DNA of 64,000 nt from Clostridiales bacterium. Its GTDB lineage: Bacteria; Bacillota; Clostridia; Saccharofermentanales; Saccharofermentanaceae. This document shows positions 9,060 to 16,071 of this stretch, one piece after another. Where the stretch lies: positions 119,408 to 183,407 of the forward strand of contig JAFXMZ010000028.1 in the NCBI GenBank assembly GCA_017529925.1. The letters are read 5' to 3'. The notes below the pieces were generated by a model. The model was given only the letters and a program-made list of their open reading frames with translations. It made no database searches and was not told the DNA's origin. A program made the translations under genes and the position numbers. How positions within the stretch are numbered: the stretch's first letter is position 1; each line of letters starts with the position of its first letter.

Positions 9060-10993
9060 TATGAACGCTCCCTTGTGTAATTAAGAAGTCCGCCTGCGAG
9101 GAGCATACCCGCCTGGCGCTCGGAGATATTAAGTACAGTCTCGAATGTATATCCCTGAGTCTTATTGGTAACCTTGACTGTCTCTCCGTTAACAGCAGCC
9201 TCGACCTGCTCTCTTGCATTCTCGATCGTGAGTTCATCGAGCATACCGAGCTTCTTGTAGTCAGCCTCATCCTTGAATGTCAGAGGAAGGATGCCGTTGT
9301 TGATAAGGTTAGCCATATGTATACGTGCAAATGACAGTGCGATGACTCCCTTGATACCGAGCTGCAGAGGTGCGAGTGCCGCGTGCTCTCTCGAAGAACC
9401 CTGACCGTAGTTCTGGCCGCCGATGATGAATCCGCCGCCGTTCTCCTTTGCTCTCTCAGGGAACTTCTCATCACAGGGTGTGAGGCAGAAATTCGCAAGA
9501 TAAGGAACATTGGATCTGAAAGGCAGGAGCTTACTGTTGGAAGGCATGATGTGGTCTGTCGTGATATTGTCTTCAAGAATGATGAGGACCTTACCGTCGA
9601 CCTCGTCTGAAAGCGCCTTATTTACAGGGAAAGGCTTGATGTTGGGGCCTCTTACGACCTCTACTTCCTCAGCCGTAGGAGCAGGCATGATGACCATATT
9701 GTCATTTACCTTGAAAGACGAAGGCATCTCAACTACAGGCGGCTCACCGAAATCGGCAGGATCTGTAATAACGCCTGTAATAGCTGCAACTGCTGCCACT
9801 TCAGGGCTTACGAGATAGATCGAAGCAGATGCTGTTCCGCTCCTTGCATAGAAATTCCTGTTGTTTGTCCTTAATGAGACTGCATCGGTCTTAGGTGACT
9901 GACCCATACCGATACAGGGTCCGCATGCACACTCGAGGATCCTGGCGCCTGCTGCGATCATATCAGCAAGTGCACCGCACTCGGCGAGCATATTGAATAC
10001 CTGCTTGGAACCGGGAGCAATAGCGAGGGAAACATCGGGATGTACCGTCTTGCCCTTGAGGATCTTTGCAACCTTGAGCATATCGAAAAGAGAAGAGTTA
10101 GTGCAGGATCCGATGCAGACCTGATCTACCTTGATGCCCTCGATCTCCTTGACAGTAACAACCTGATCAGGCATATGAGGCTTGGCGATCAGAGGCTTAA
10201 GAGCAGACAGATCGATCTCGATCTCCTCATCATATACTGCATCCTCGTCAGGAAGGATCTCAGTCCACTGGTCTTCCCTGTCCTGAGCCTTAAGGAATGC
10301 TTTAGTTACTTCATCAGAAGGGAAAACAGAAGTCGTTGCGCCGAGCTCTGCACCCATGTTCGTGATCGTTGCTCTCTCGGGAACAGTAAGGCTTGCAAGT
10401 CCGTCACCTGCATACTCGATGATCTTTCCTACGCCGCCCTTTACCGTCATTCGGCGGAGGACTTCAAGGATGATATCCTTCGCGGATGTCCAGGGAGCGA
10501 GCTTGTTCTTAAGAGTAATCCTTACCATCTTGGGCATCGTGATATAGTATGGTCCGCCGCCCATTGCAACTGCTACGTCAAGTCCGCCTGCACCGATAGC
10601 GAGCATTCCGATACCGCCGCATGTGGGTGTATGAGAATCAGAACCGAGGAGTGTCTGTCCCGGAACACCGAATCTCTCGATATGGACCTGATGGCAGACT
10701 CCGTTACCGGGTCTTGAGAATCTTATACCGTGCTTGGAAGTAACGGTCTGGATGTACTTATGGTCATCCGCATTCTCAAAACCTGTCTGAAGCGTATTAT
10801 GGTCGATATATGCGACTGAGAGCTTAGTCTTTACTCTCGGAACTCCTATAGCCTCAAACTGAAGGTAAGCCATCGTTCCTGTGGAATCCTGAGTAAGTGT
10901 CTGGTCGATCCTTATTGATACTTCTTCGCCTGCCTTCATCTCACCTGATAAAAGGTGATCCTTGATAATCTTCTGAGAAATAGTAAGTCCCAT
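9059..10993 (-). CDS. acnA: Aconitate hydratase
   Basis: 644 residues, the shorter mitochondrial-like type common in anaerobes. It interconverts citrate and isocitrate with a [4Fe-4S] cluster. The cluster cysteines are visible in CIGSCTN and CACGPCIG. Substrate segments include GSDSHTPTCGG and, in the swivel domain, GQNYGQGSSREHAALAP. Start 10993 is chosen from three possible codons (TTG 10999, ATG 10996, ATG 10993) because GGAGG sits 7 nt upstream of it. It is the first gene of the operon, with a strong promoter at 11032-11060 and a long inverted repeat directly upstream of that promoter. Confidence 0.94.
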   Translation of the reverse strand: MGLTISQKIIKDHLLSGEMKAGEEVSIRIDQTLTQDSTGTMAYLQFEAIGVPRVKTKLSVAYIDHNTLQTGFENADDHKYIQTVTSKHGIRFSRPGNGVCHQVHIERFGVPGQTLLGSDSHTPTCGGIGMLAIGAGGLDVAVAMGGGPYYITMPKMVRITLKNKLAPWTSAKDIILEVLRRMTVKGGVGKIIEYAGDGLASLTVPERATITNMGAELGATTSVFPSDEVTKAFLKAQDREDQWTEILPDEDAVYDEEIEIDLSALKPLIAKPHMPDQVVTVKEIEGIKVDQVCIGSCTNSSLFDMLKVAKILKGKTVHPDVSLAIAPGSKQVFNMLAECGALADMIAAGARILECACGPCIGMGQSPKTDAVSLRTNNRNFYARSGTASASIYLVSPEVAAVAAITGVITDPADFGEPPVVEMPSSFKVNDNMVIMPAPTAEEVEVVRGPNIKPFPVNKALSDEVDGKVLIILEDNITTDHIMPSNSKLLPFRSNVPYLANFCLTPCDEKFPERAKENGGGFIIGGQNYGQGSSREHAALAPLQLGIKGVIALSFARIHMANLINNGILPLTFKDEADYKKLGMLDELTIENAREQVEAAVNGETVKVTNKTQGYTFETVLNISERQAGMLLAGGLLNYTRERS

Positions 10994-11031
10994 CATCAAT
11001 CCTCCATGTCTGTAAATAAATAATATTATTA

Positions 11032-11060
11032 ATAATAAAGAGGCAGACTCTGTTTGTCAA
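11032..11060 (-). promoter_or_regulatory. Promoter of the acn-gltA-iorA-iorB operon
   Basis: TTGACA (11055-11060, minus strand) and TATTAT (11032-11037) with a 17-bp spacer, about 40 bp before the aconitase start. A perfect -35 and near-perfect -10 make this one of the strongest promoters in the window. Confidence 0.75.
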
Positions 11061-11072
11061 TTTTTGAATAAG

Positions 11073-11117
11073 ACAGATCCCACAAATTCAATATTAAGCA
11101 GAATTTACGGGATCTGT
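11073..11117. repeat. Long inverted repeat upstream of the acn promoter
   Basis: Arms ACAGATCCC (11073-11081) and GGGATCTGT (11109-11117) are perfect. After a 2x2 mismatch the inner arms AAATTC and GAATTT also pair, leaving an 11-nt loop. It begins 13 bp upstream of the acn -35 box and lies 31 bp after the stop of the upstream methyltransferase gene. It could be that gene's terminator, although no real T-run follows on the minus strand, or a regulator binding site. Confidence 0.6.
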
Positions 11118-11148
11118 ATTGATATTTTATGTAAAAACTGACGGAAGA

Positions 11149-11934
11149 CTATCTCAAACTTGCAAGAACATACCCGATTATCGAAGCTGCGGAAGCAGCG
11201 TTCAGCGACTCAGCCTTCCCGGGCATAGGTATCTTTACCCTTATGTCACAGGACGAAACTGTCTCTTCAGTCAGGCCTGCGCCCTCATTGCCTATAAAAT
11301 AAGCTGCAGGAAGGTCTATCCTGCTTTCAGGGAGCAGCTTCCCGTTAAGATCACAGGAAAGTGTCGTAATGCCTTTATCTTTGAAGAATGAGAAAAGATC
11401 AGGAAGGCTGTCGACAGTCACGACAGGTATATGCCAGACGGAGCCCATCGACGACCTCAGGACCTTCTCATTATAAGGATCGGCGCTTCCTCTTGTCATA
11501 ATGACTGCAGTAAGGTCAAAAGCATCAGCGAGCCTGATTATGGTTCCCAGATTACCGGGATCCTGAAGGTTCTCAAGGACAACATATATATCCTTTCCGT
11601 CATTCCGGAACGGGATCTCCTTGTAAAGTGAAGGCTCCGGAACAGCCATCGCGATCCCCTGCGGATTTGAAGTAGAGCTTATCTTTGAGAAACACTCGTC
11701 AGTCATTACGATCTGCTCACATGTCAGACCGTACTTTTCGATGAGGGATTGCGCATAAGATGATCTCTTCTCCGTATAGGCGATGACCGAAGGCATGGCG
11801 CCCGAGATGAGCGCATCCTCACAGAGCCTGGTCCCCTCAATGAAGACGAGCCCTTCTCCTCTCGCCTTTTTACGGTCGTGAAGAAGGGACAGTCTCTTAA
11901 CTTTGGGATTATCTTTACTCCTGATGATCTCCAT
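11149..11934 (-). CDS. TrmH/SpoU-family RNA 2'-O-methyltransferase
   Basis: 261 residues. The three SPOUT motifs are visible: NLQDPGNLGTIIRLADAF, YFIGNEGAGL and IPMPGKAESLNAASAASI. An N-terminal substrate-binding segment precedes them (VKRLSLLHDRKKARGEG, as in RlmB-like 23S rRNA methyltransferases). It uses S-adenosylmethionine to methylate ribose in rRNA or tRNA; the exact target is not determined. It starts 18 bp after the uracil permease stop with only a weak ribosome binding site, so it is probably co-transcribed with the permease. Confidence 0.88.
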   Translation of the reverse strand: MEIIRSKDNPKVKRLSLLHDRKKARGEGLVFIEGTRLCEDALISGAMPSVIAYTEKRSSYAQSLIEKYGLTCEQIVMTDECFSKISSTSNPQGIAMAVPEPSLYKEIPFRNDGKDIYVVLENLQDPGNLGTIIRLADAFDLTAVIMTRGSADPYNEKVLRSSMGSVWHIPVVTVDSLPDLFSFFKDKGITTLSCDLNGKLLPESRIDLPAAYFIGNEGAGLTEETVSSCDIRVKIPMPGKAESLNAASAASIIGYVLASLR

Positions 11935-11952
11935 TGATTTCCGTTTCCGGGA

Positions 11953-13293
11953 TCACTTATCGGATCCCTTTTCTTCCTTCAGAAGATCATTATCCTTGGC
12001 AAGTCCCTTATATTCTTTCTCTTCCATCGGAAGAACCGCATTAAGGATGATGCCTACGAGGGCTCCGACAGCAAGACCTGACAGGGAGATCTTCAGAGAG
12101 CCGATCGAAAATGCTACTGCGCCGGCAGAAGAGTAATTGATACCGATAGCAAGACCGAGGATCAGGGCCGCGATGATGATATTACGCGACTTGGAGAAAT
12201 CAGTCTGATTCTCGACAACATTTCTTACACCGACTGCGGAGATCATACCGTAGAGAACGATCGATACACCGCCTATCGTAGCTGCAGGAATAGATGTGAT
12301 GACTGCTGCGACCTTCGGTGAGAAGGAAAGCAGTACGGCAAAGTATGCAGCGATCCTTATGACCTTCGGATCATAAACCTTTGTAAGGGAAAGAACACCT
12401 GTATTCTCACCGTATGTCGTATTGGCAGGAGCTCCGAAGAGTGAAGCGAGCATCGTTGCAAGACCGTCGCCGAGCAAGGTCCTGTGAAGTCCGGGATCCT
12501 CGATGAAATTCTTGCCTGTAGTTGAAGAGATAGCTGAGATATCACCGATATGCTCTACCATAGTTGCAAGAGCGATAGGCATGATAGTGATTATAGCTGT
12601 AAGGATAAGTGACTTATCCGGGCTCTTGAAGATATGGATGACCGTATCTTCCATCTTGAAAGGAAGGCCGACCCAGGCTGCTTCCTTAACGTGAGTAAAG
12701 TCAACGAGTCCGATTGCAACAGCCGAAGCATATGAAACGATGACTCCGAGGATGATAGGAACGATCTTGATCATTCCCTTACCGTAGATATTGCATACAA
12801 CTACTACAAAGATCGCGATAAGAGCAACTATCCAGCTCTGTTCGCAGTTATTGATAGCCGAAGAAGAAAGCGTAAGACCGATAGCAATGATGATAGGTCC
12901 CGTTACGATCGGAGGGAAGAATCTCATTACCTTCTTCTGACCGAAAGCCTTGATAAGCGCAGCCAGAACAAGATAGAGTGCGCCTGCGCAGAGAACGCCG
13001 AGGCATGCATAAGGAAGCAGCTTCTTGTCTCCTTCGGGAGCGATCGCTGCATAACCGCCAAGGAATGCAAATGACGATCCCAGGAAAGCCGGAACCTTTC
13101 CTTTTGTAAGGACATGGAACAGAAGAGTTCCAAGACCTGCAAAGAGCAATGTTGCCGAAACGGAAAGTCCTGTCAGTGCAGGTACGAGTACCGTCGCGCC
13201 GAACATCGCGAACATGTGCTGGAGGCCCAATATGAGCATTCTGGGTCTTCCGAGCGTTGAGGCATCATAGATGCCCTGTTTTTTCTCACCCAT
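11953..13293 (-). CDS. uraA: Uracil/xanthine permease (NCS2 family)
   Basis: 446 residues from ATG 13293, chosen because AGGAGG lies 7 nt upstream; an in-frame start 8 codons earlier does not have one. It has about 12-14 membrane segments and the NCS2 hallmarks: LGLQHMFAMFGATVLVP near the N-terminus, FLGSSFAFLGGY, and GAPANTTYGENTGVLSLT in the middle of the protein. This pattern fits UraA/PyrP-type uracil:proton symporters. It imports pyrimidine base for salvage. An extended -10 box lies just upstream. No PyrR-type attenuator is evident in the roughly 30-nt leader. Confidence 0.92.
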   Translation of the reverse strand: MGEKKQGIYDASTLGRPRMLILGLQHMFAMFGATVLVPALTGLSVSATLLFAGLGTLLFHVLTKGKVPAFLGSSFAFLGGYAAIAPEGDKKLLPYACLGVLCAGALYLVLAALIKAFGQKKVMRFFPPIVTGPIIIAIGLTLSSSAINNCEQSWIVALIAIFVVVVCNIYGKGMIKIVPIILGVIVSYASAVAIGLVDFTHVKEAAWVGLPFKMEDTVIHIFKSPDKSLILTAIITIMPIALATMVEHIGDISAISSTTGKNFIEDPGLHRTLLGDGLATMLASLFGAPANTTYGENTGVLSLTKVYDPKVIRIAAYFAVLLSFSPKVAAVITSIPAATIGGVSIVLYGMISAVGVRNVVENQTDFSKSRNIIIAALILGLAIGINYSSAGAVAFSIGSLKISLSGLAVGALVGIILNAVLPMEEKEYKGLAKDNDLLKEEKGSDK

Positions 13294-13328
13294 GGTATAA
13301 TCCTCCTTTTTTACCACTCACTATTTAA

Positions 13329-13337
13329 ACTATAGCA
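13329..13337 (-). promoter_or_regulatory. Extended -10 promoter of the uracil permease gene
   Basis: TGC-TATAGT on the minus strand, about 36 bp before the ATG. There is no recognisable -35, as is usual for extended -10 promoters. Confidence 0.4.
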
Positions 13338-13374
13338 CTCTTTTTCCGTTTCTTTTTATTACAATTTTCAGGGC

Positions 13375-13415
13375 AAAAAACATCCGTGCCCGGGAATGAT
13401 CTCCATGGCACGGAT
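13375..13415 (-). terminator. Terminator of the infC-rpmI-rplT operon
   Basis: On the minus strand ATCCGTGCC and GGCACGGAT form a 9-bp stem (arms 13407-13415 and 13382-13390), followed by a run of six T (13375-13380). It lies 30 bp after rplT. Confidence 0.88.
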
Positions 13416-13444
13416 ATACTGTTTTTAATGTTTGCTGATCTTTA

Positions 13445-13798
13445 TCAGAGTGCGGACTTAGCCTGCTCAACGAGAGCGGAGAAAGCCTTGGGATCAGTGA
13501 TGGCGATATCGGAAAGGACCTTACGGTCAAGGGATACGCCTGCGAGCTTAAGGCCGTTCATGAACTTGCTGTAAGAAAGGCCGTTCTGACGTGCTGCTGC
13601 ATTGATACGTGCGATCCAGAGCTTCCTGAAATCCCTCTTCTTCTGCCTTCTGTCACGGTAAGCGTAGTTTCCGGACTTAAGGACTGCCTGGTTAGCAACC
13701 TTGAAGAGCTTGCTCTTCTTTCCGAAATAACCCTTAGCCTGCTTTAAGATCTTATGATGACGTGCTCTGGTACGAATACCTCTTTTTACTCTTGACAT
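13445..13798 (-). CDS. rplT: 50S ribosomal protein L20
   Basis: 117 residues, standard length, with the basic N-terminus [15 protein letters not shown] and the [10 protein letters not shown] segment. It binds 23S rRNA early in large-subunit assembly. In Firmicutes L20 also represses its own operon by acting on the infC leader. AGGAGG precedes the ATG. It is the last gene of infC-rpmI-rplT, followed by a strong terminator. Confidence 0.98.
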   Translation of the reverse strand: MSRVKRGIRTRARHHKILKQAKGYFGKKSKLFKVANQAVLKSGNYAYRDRRQKKRDFRKLWIARINAAARQNGLSYSKFMNGLKLAGVSLDRKVLSDIAITDPKAFSALVEQAKSAL

Positions 13799-13846
13799 TT
13801 TATTTTCCTCCTAAAGAATGTTACTTTTTACTTCCTCTTCCCTTTG

Positions 13847-14044
13847 TTACATGTAAGGGATCATCTTTCTGATTACCTTGGAATTGGCATCAGATGCTAC
13901 CATATTGTGACGAAGGTGTCTCATTCTCTTGGTAGGTCTCTTGGAGAGGATGTGACGGCGGAAAGCCTGTGCACGCATAACCTTACCGGTACCCGTTACC
14001 TTAAATCTCTTCTTTGATGAGCTGTGTGTCTTCTGCTTAGGCAT
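13847..14044 (-). CDS. rpmI: 50S ribosomal protein L35
   Basis: 65 residues, full length. It begins MPKQKTHSSSKKRFKVTGTG, the standard L35 N-terminus, and is strongly basic. AAGGAGGA precedes the ATG. It lies between infC and rplT in the conserved operon. Confidence 0.98.
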   Translation of the reverse strand: MPKQKTHSSSKKRFKVTGTGKVMRAQAFRRHILSKRPTKRMRHLRHNMVASDANSKVIRKMIPYM

Positions 14045-14066
14045 TATTATGTCCTCCTTGAATTGA

Positions 14067-14591
14067 TTACTTTGTCTTCTTCGGAACGAGGTACATTACC
14101 ATGTTTCTTCCCTCGATCTTCGGTTTCTTGTCAATCTGTCCGTATTCCTCGATACCCTCGGCGAACTTCTCCATTACGGCGTAGCCCTGCTGCTGATATG
14201 CCATTTCACGGCCGCGGAACCTGATGTTTATCTTAACGCGGTCACCGTTCTTAAGGAACTTTATTACCGATCTCTGCTTGACCTCGATGTCATGTACATC
14301 TGTCGTAAGCTTGATGCCGATCTCCTTAGTCTCGGTCTCCTTCTGCTTCTTCCTGGCCTCCTTCTCTCTCTTACCCTGCTCGAAAAGGAACTTACCGTAA
14401 TCCATTACCTTGCATACGGGGTTCTCGGGATTGGGTGAGATACAGACAAGATCCAGATCCGCATCGTCAGCCGACTTAAGAGCTTCTGCAATGGGTACTA
14501 CCCCAACCATCTGTCCGTCGGCATCTATCAGTCTGACCTTCTCGAAGGTGATATCTTCGTTGATCATCTGATTCCCGTTTGGTTTAGCGAT
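14067..14591 (-). CDS. infC: Translation initiation factor IF-3, probable AUC start
   Basis: IF-3 binds the 30S subunit and checks the start codon and initiator tRNA. The N-domain (INEDITFEKVRLIDADG) and C-domain (KINIRFRGREMAY; PKIEGRNMVMYL) are intact. No ATG, GTG or TTG sits at a proper distance from the perfect AAGGAGGTG at 14598-14606. An in-frame ATC at 14589-14591 lies 8 nt downstream of GGAGG and gives 174 residues, with 9 residues before INED. Bacillus-type IF-3 has a similar lead segment and starts on AUU. Alternatives are ATG 14567 (166 residues, weak GGGA upstream). A rare start codon would give the known IF-3 self-control. Confidence 0.9.
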   Translation of the reverse strand: MAKPNGNQMINEDITFEKVRLIDADGQMVGVVPIAEALKSADDADLDLVCISPNPENPVCKVMDYGKFLFEQGKREKEARKKQKETETKEIGIKLTTDVHDIEVKQRSVIKFLKNGDRVKINIRFRGREMAYQQQGYAVMEKFAEGIEEYGQIDKKPKIEGRNMVMYLVPKKTK

Positions 14592-14611
14592 ATTAAACAC
14601 CTCCTTACCGC

Positions 14612-14640
14612 AAAAAAAAGAACGGATATGAAATCCGTTC
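14612..14640 (-). terminator. Attenuator terminator in the infC leader
   Basis: On the minus strand GAACGGAT and ATCCGTTC form an 8-bp stem with a 5-nt loop (14620-14640), followed by eight T (14612-14619). It ends 5 bp before the infC ribosome binding site, so it would stop transcription before infC unless prevented. Confidence 0.85.
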
Positions 14641-14745
14641 AACAACCGACAGGAAGGCTCATCGCCTTGAATATCTTATGTTATTAACCTCTTCGCCGGG
14701 CGCTCCCGCTGGAGGTGAGAAACGGATTTCTGCTTTATTGACCTG
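14612..14745 (-). promoter_or_regulatory. infC leader with antiterminator (L20-leader type)
   Basis: The leader between the promoter and infC holds GAAATCCGTT (14721-14730, minus strand), which is exactly complementary to AACGGATTTC (14630-14639), the 5' arm of the attenuator plus its loop. Ten base pairs compete with the terminator. Firmicute infC-rpmI-rplT operons are known to carry an L20-responsive leader of this logic; assignment to L20 is by operon position. Confidence 0.7.
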
Positions 14746-14748
14746 CAT

Positions 14749-14777
14749 ATAATAACGATTGAGAGAACAAATGTCAA
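14749..14777 (-). promoter_or_regulatory. Promoter of the infC operon
   Basis: TTGACA (14772-14777) and TATTAT (14749-14754) on the minus strand with a 17-bp spacer. It is interlocked with a divergent plus-strand promoter at 14759-14787. Confidence 0.75.
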
Positions 14778-14787
14778 GTGGTATCAT
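14759..14787 (+). promoter_or_regulatory. Promoter of the aminotransferase gene
   Basis: TTGAGA (14759-14764) and TATCAT (14782-14787) with a 17-bp spacer, 33 bp before the ATG at 14821. Its elements interleave with those of the infC promoter. Confidence 0.55.
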
Positions 14788-14820
14788 ATGCAATATCATT
14801 TATAAAAGAGGTAATTCACT

Positions 14821-15996
14821 ATGATAGCCAGCAGGATGATCCCTAAGATAAGGAGCGGTTCCGCCATCAGGAAGATGTTCGAGGAAGGCAACCGCCTTAA
14901 GAAGATATACGGTGACGACAAGGTCTACGACTTTTCGCTCGGAAACCCTGACCTCGAGCCTCCCAAGGAAGTTTCAGATGCACTTAAGGAGCTCGCCGAT
15001 AACCCAACACCCGGCATGCACGGATATATGAGCAACAGCGGCTATGAGTCCACCAGAGCCGCCATCGCGAAGAAAAGAGGCGACGAGGCAGGCATGGAGA
15101 TCGATCCCGGCGCCGTCTGCATGACTGTAGGCGCCGCATGTGCCATGAATGATGTTCTCCATTCCCTTCTCGACGAAGGAGACGAGGTCATAGTCCTCTG
15201 CCCTTACTTCATGGAATATAACAGCTATATCGAGAACCACGGCGGCAAGGTCGTAAGAGTAAATACCAGTGATGACTTCATGCCTGACATCAAAGCAATA
15301 GAAGCTGCCATAACGGACAGGACAAAGGCCATCATCATCAACTCTCCCAACAATCCCTCAGGTGTTGTCTATCCTGCGGAATTGCTTTCCTCGCTCAACG
15401 ATATGCTAAAGTCAAAGGATCATGTTATCCATGTTATCTCGGACGAACCTTATATCGATCTTGTATATGACGGAATGACTGTCCCTCCGGTACTCGATTA
15501 TATCGACAATCTCGTAATCTGCTTCTCATGGAGCAAATCATTATCTCTTCCCGGAGAAAGGATCGGATATACTCTCGTATCTCCGAAGAATGAGGATTAC
15601 GAAGATCTTACTCAGGCTATCGTATATTCGCACAGGACTCTCGGAAGCGTTAACGCACCCGCTATCTGGCAGAAAGTCGTAGAGAAGTCTTTGTATGCGA
15701 AGGTCGATGTAGCGAACTATGAGAAAAGAAGGGATCTTCTCTACTCGAATATCGTTGATGCCGGCTTTACTGCAGTCAAGCCGAACGGAGCTCTCTACAT
15801 CTTCATGAAGACCCCCGACGGACTTACGGATGAGGAATTCCAGGATATCTGCCACGACTATAACATCCTGCTCGTTCCCGGAAAGAGTTTCTCGGGAGAA
15901 GGATACTGCCGACTGGCTTTCTGCGTCTCCGAGACAACGATCAGGAATTCAAGAGAGGCATTCTTTGCGGTAGGCAAAAAGCTCGGCCTGAACTGA
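14821..15996 (+). CDS. PLP-dependent class I aminotransferase
   Basis: 391 residues, fold type I. The Schiff-base lysine lies in SWSKSLSLPGERIGY. Other hallmarks are FSLGNPDLEPP near residue 40, NSPNNPSG and ISDEPYIDL. Such enzymes move amino groups between aspartate, aromatic or branched-chain amino acids and 2-oxoglutarate; the substrate cannot be fixed from the motifs. GAGGT precedes the ATG. It is a single-gene unit with its own promoter and a strong bidirectional terminator. It could feed aryl pyruvates to IorAB, but it is not in that operon. Confidence 0.9.
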   Translation: MIASRMIPKIRSGSAIRKMFEEGNRLKKIYGDDKVYDFSLGNPDLEPPKEVSDALKELADNPTPGMHGYMSNSGYESTRAAIAKKRGDEAGMEIDPGAVCMTVGAACAMNDVLHSLLDEGDEVIVLCPYFMEYNSYIENHGGKVVRVNTSDDFMPDIKAIEAAITDRTKAIIINSPNNPSGVVYPAELLSSLNDMLKSKDHVIHVISDEPYIDLVYDGMTVPPVLDYIDNLVICFSWSKSLSLPGERIGYTLVSPKNEDYEDLTQAIVYSHRTLGSVNAPAIWQKVVEKSLYAKVDVANYEKRRDLLYSNIVDAGFTAVKPNGALYIFMKTPDGLTDEEFQDICHDYNILLVPGKSFSGEGYCRLAFCVSETTIRNSREAFFAVGKKLGLN

Positions 15997-16016
15997 TATA
16001 TCAATAACAGCATATC

Positions 16017-16048
16017 AAAGGGCGTCCCGTTCATGCGGGGCGCCCTTT
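16017..16048. terminator. Bidirectional terminator
   Basis: A 13-bp stem (AAAGGGCGTCCCG at 16017-16029 with CGGGGCGCCCTTT at 16036-16048, one G-T pair) with a 6-nt loop. It serves the aminotransferase on the plus strand, with a T-run, and the large adhesin gene ending at 16072 on the minus strand. Confidence 0.85.
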
Positions 16049-16071
16049 TGCTTTATATTACCGGGATCAGG

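Noticed and set aside
14592..14645. Upstream extension of infC to a TTG at 14645
   Set aside because: It would translate through the attenuator hairpin and T-run and has no ribosome binding site. The SD-linked ATC at 14591 fits better.
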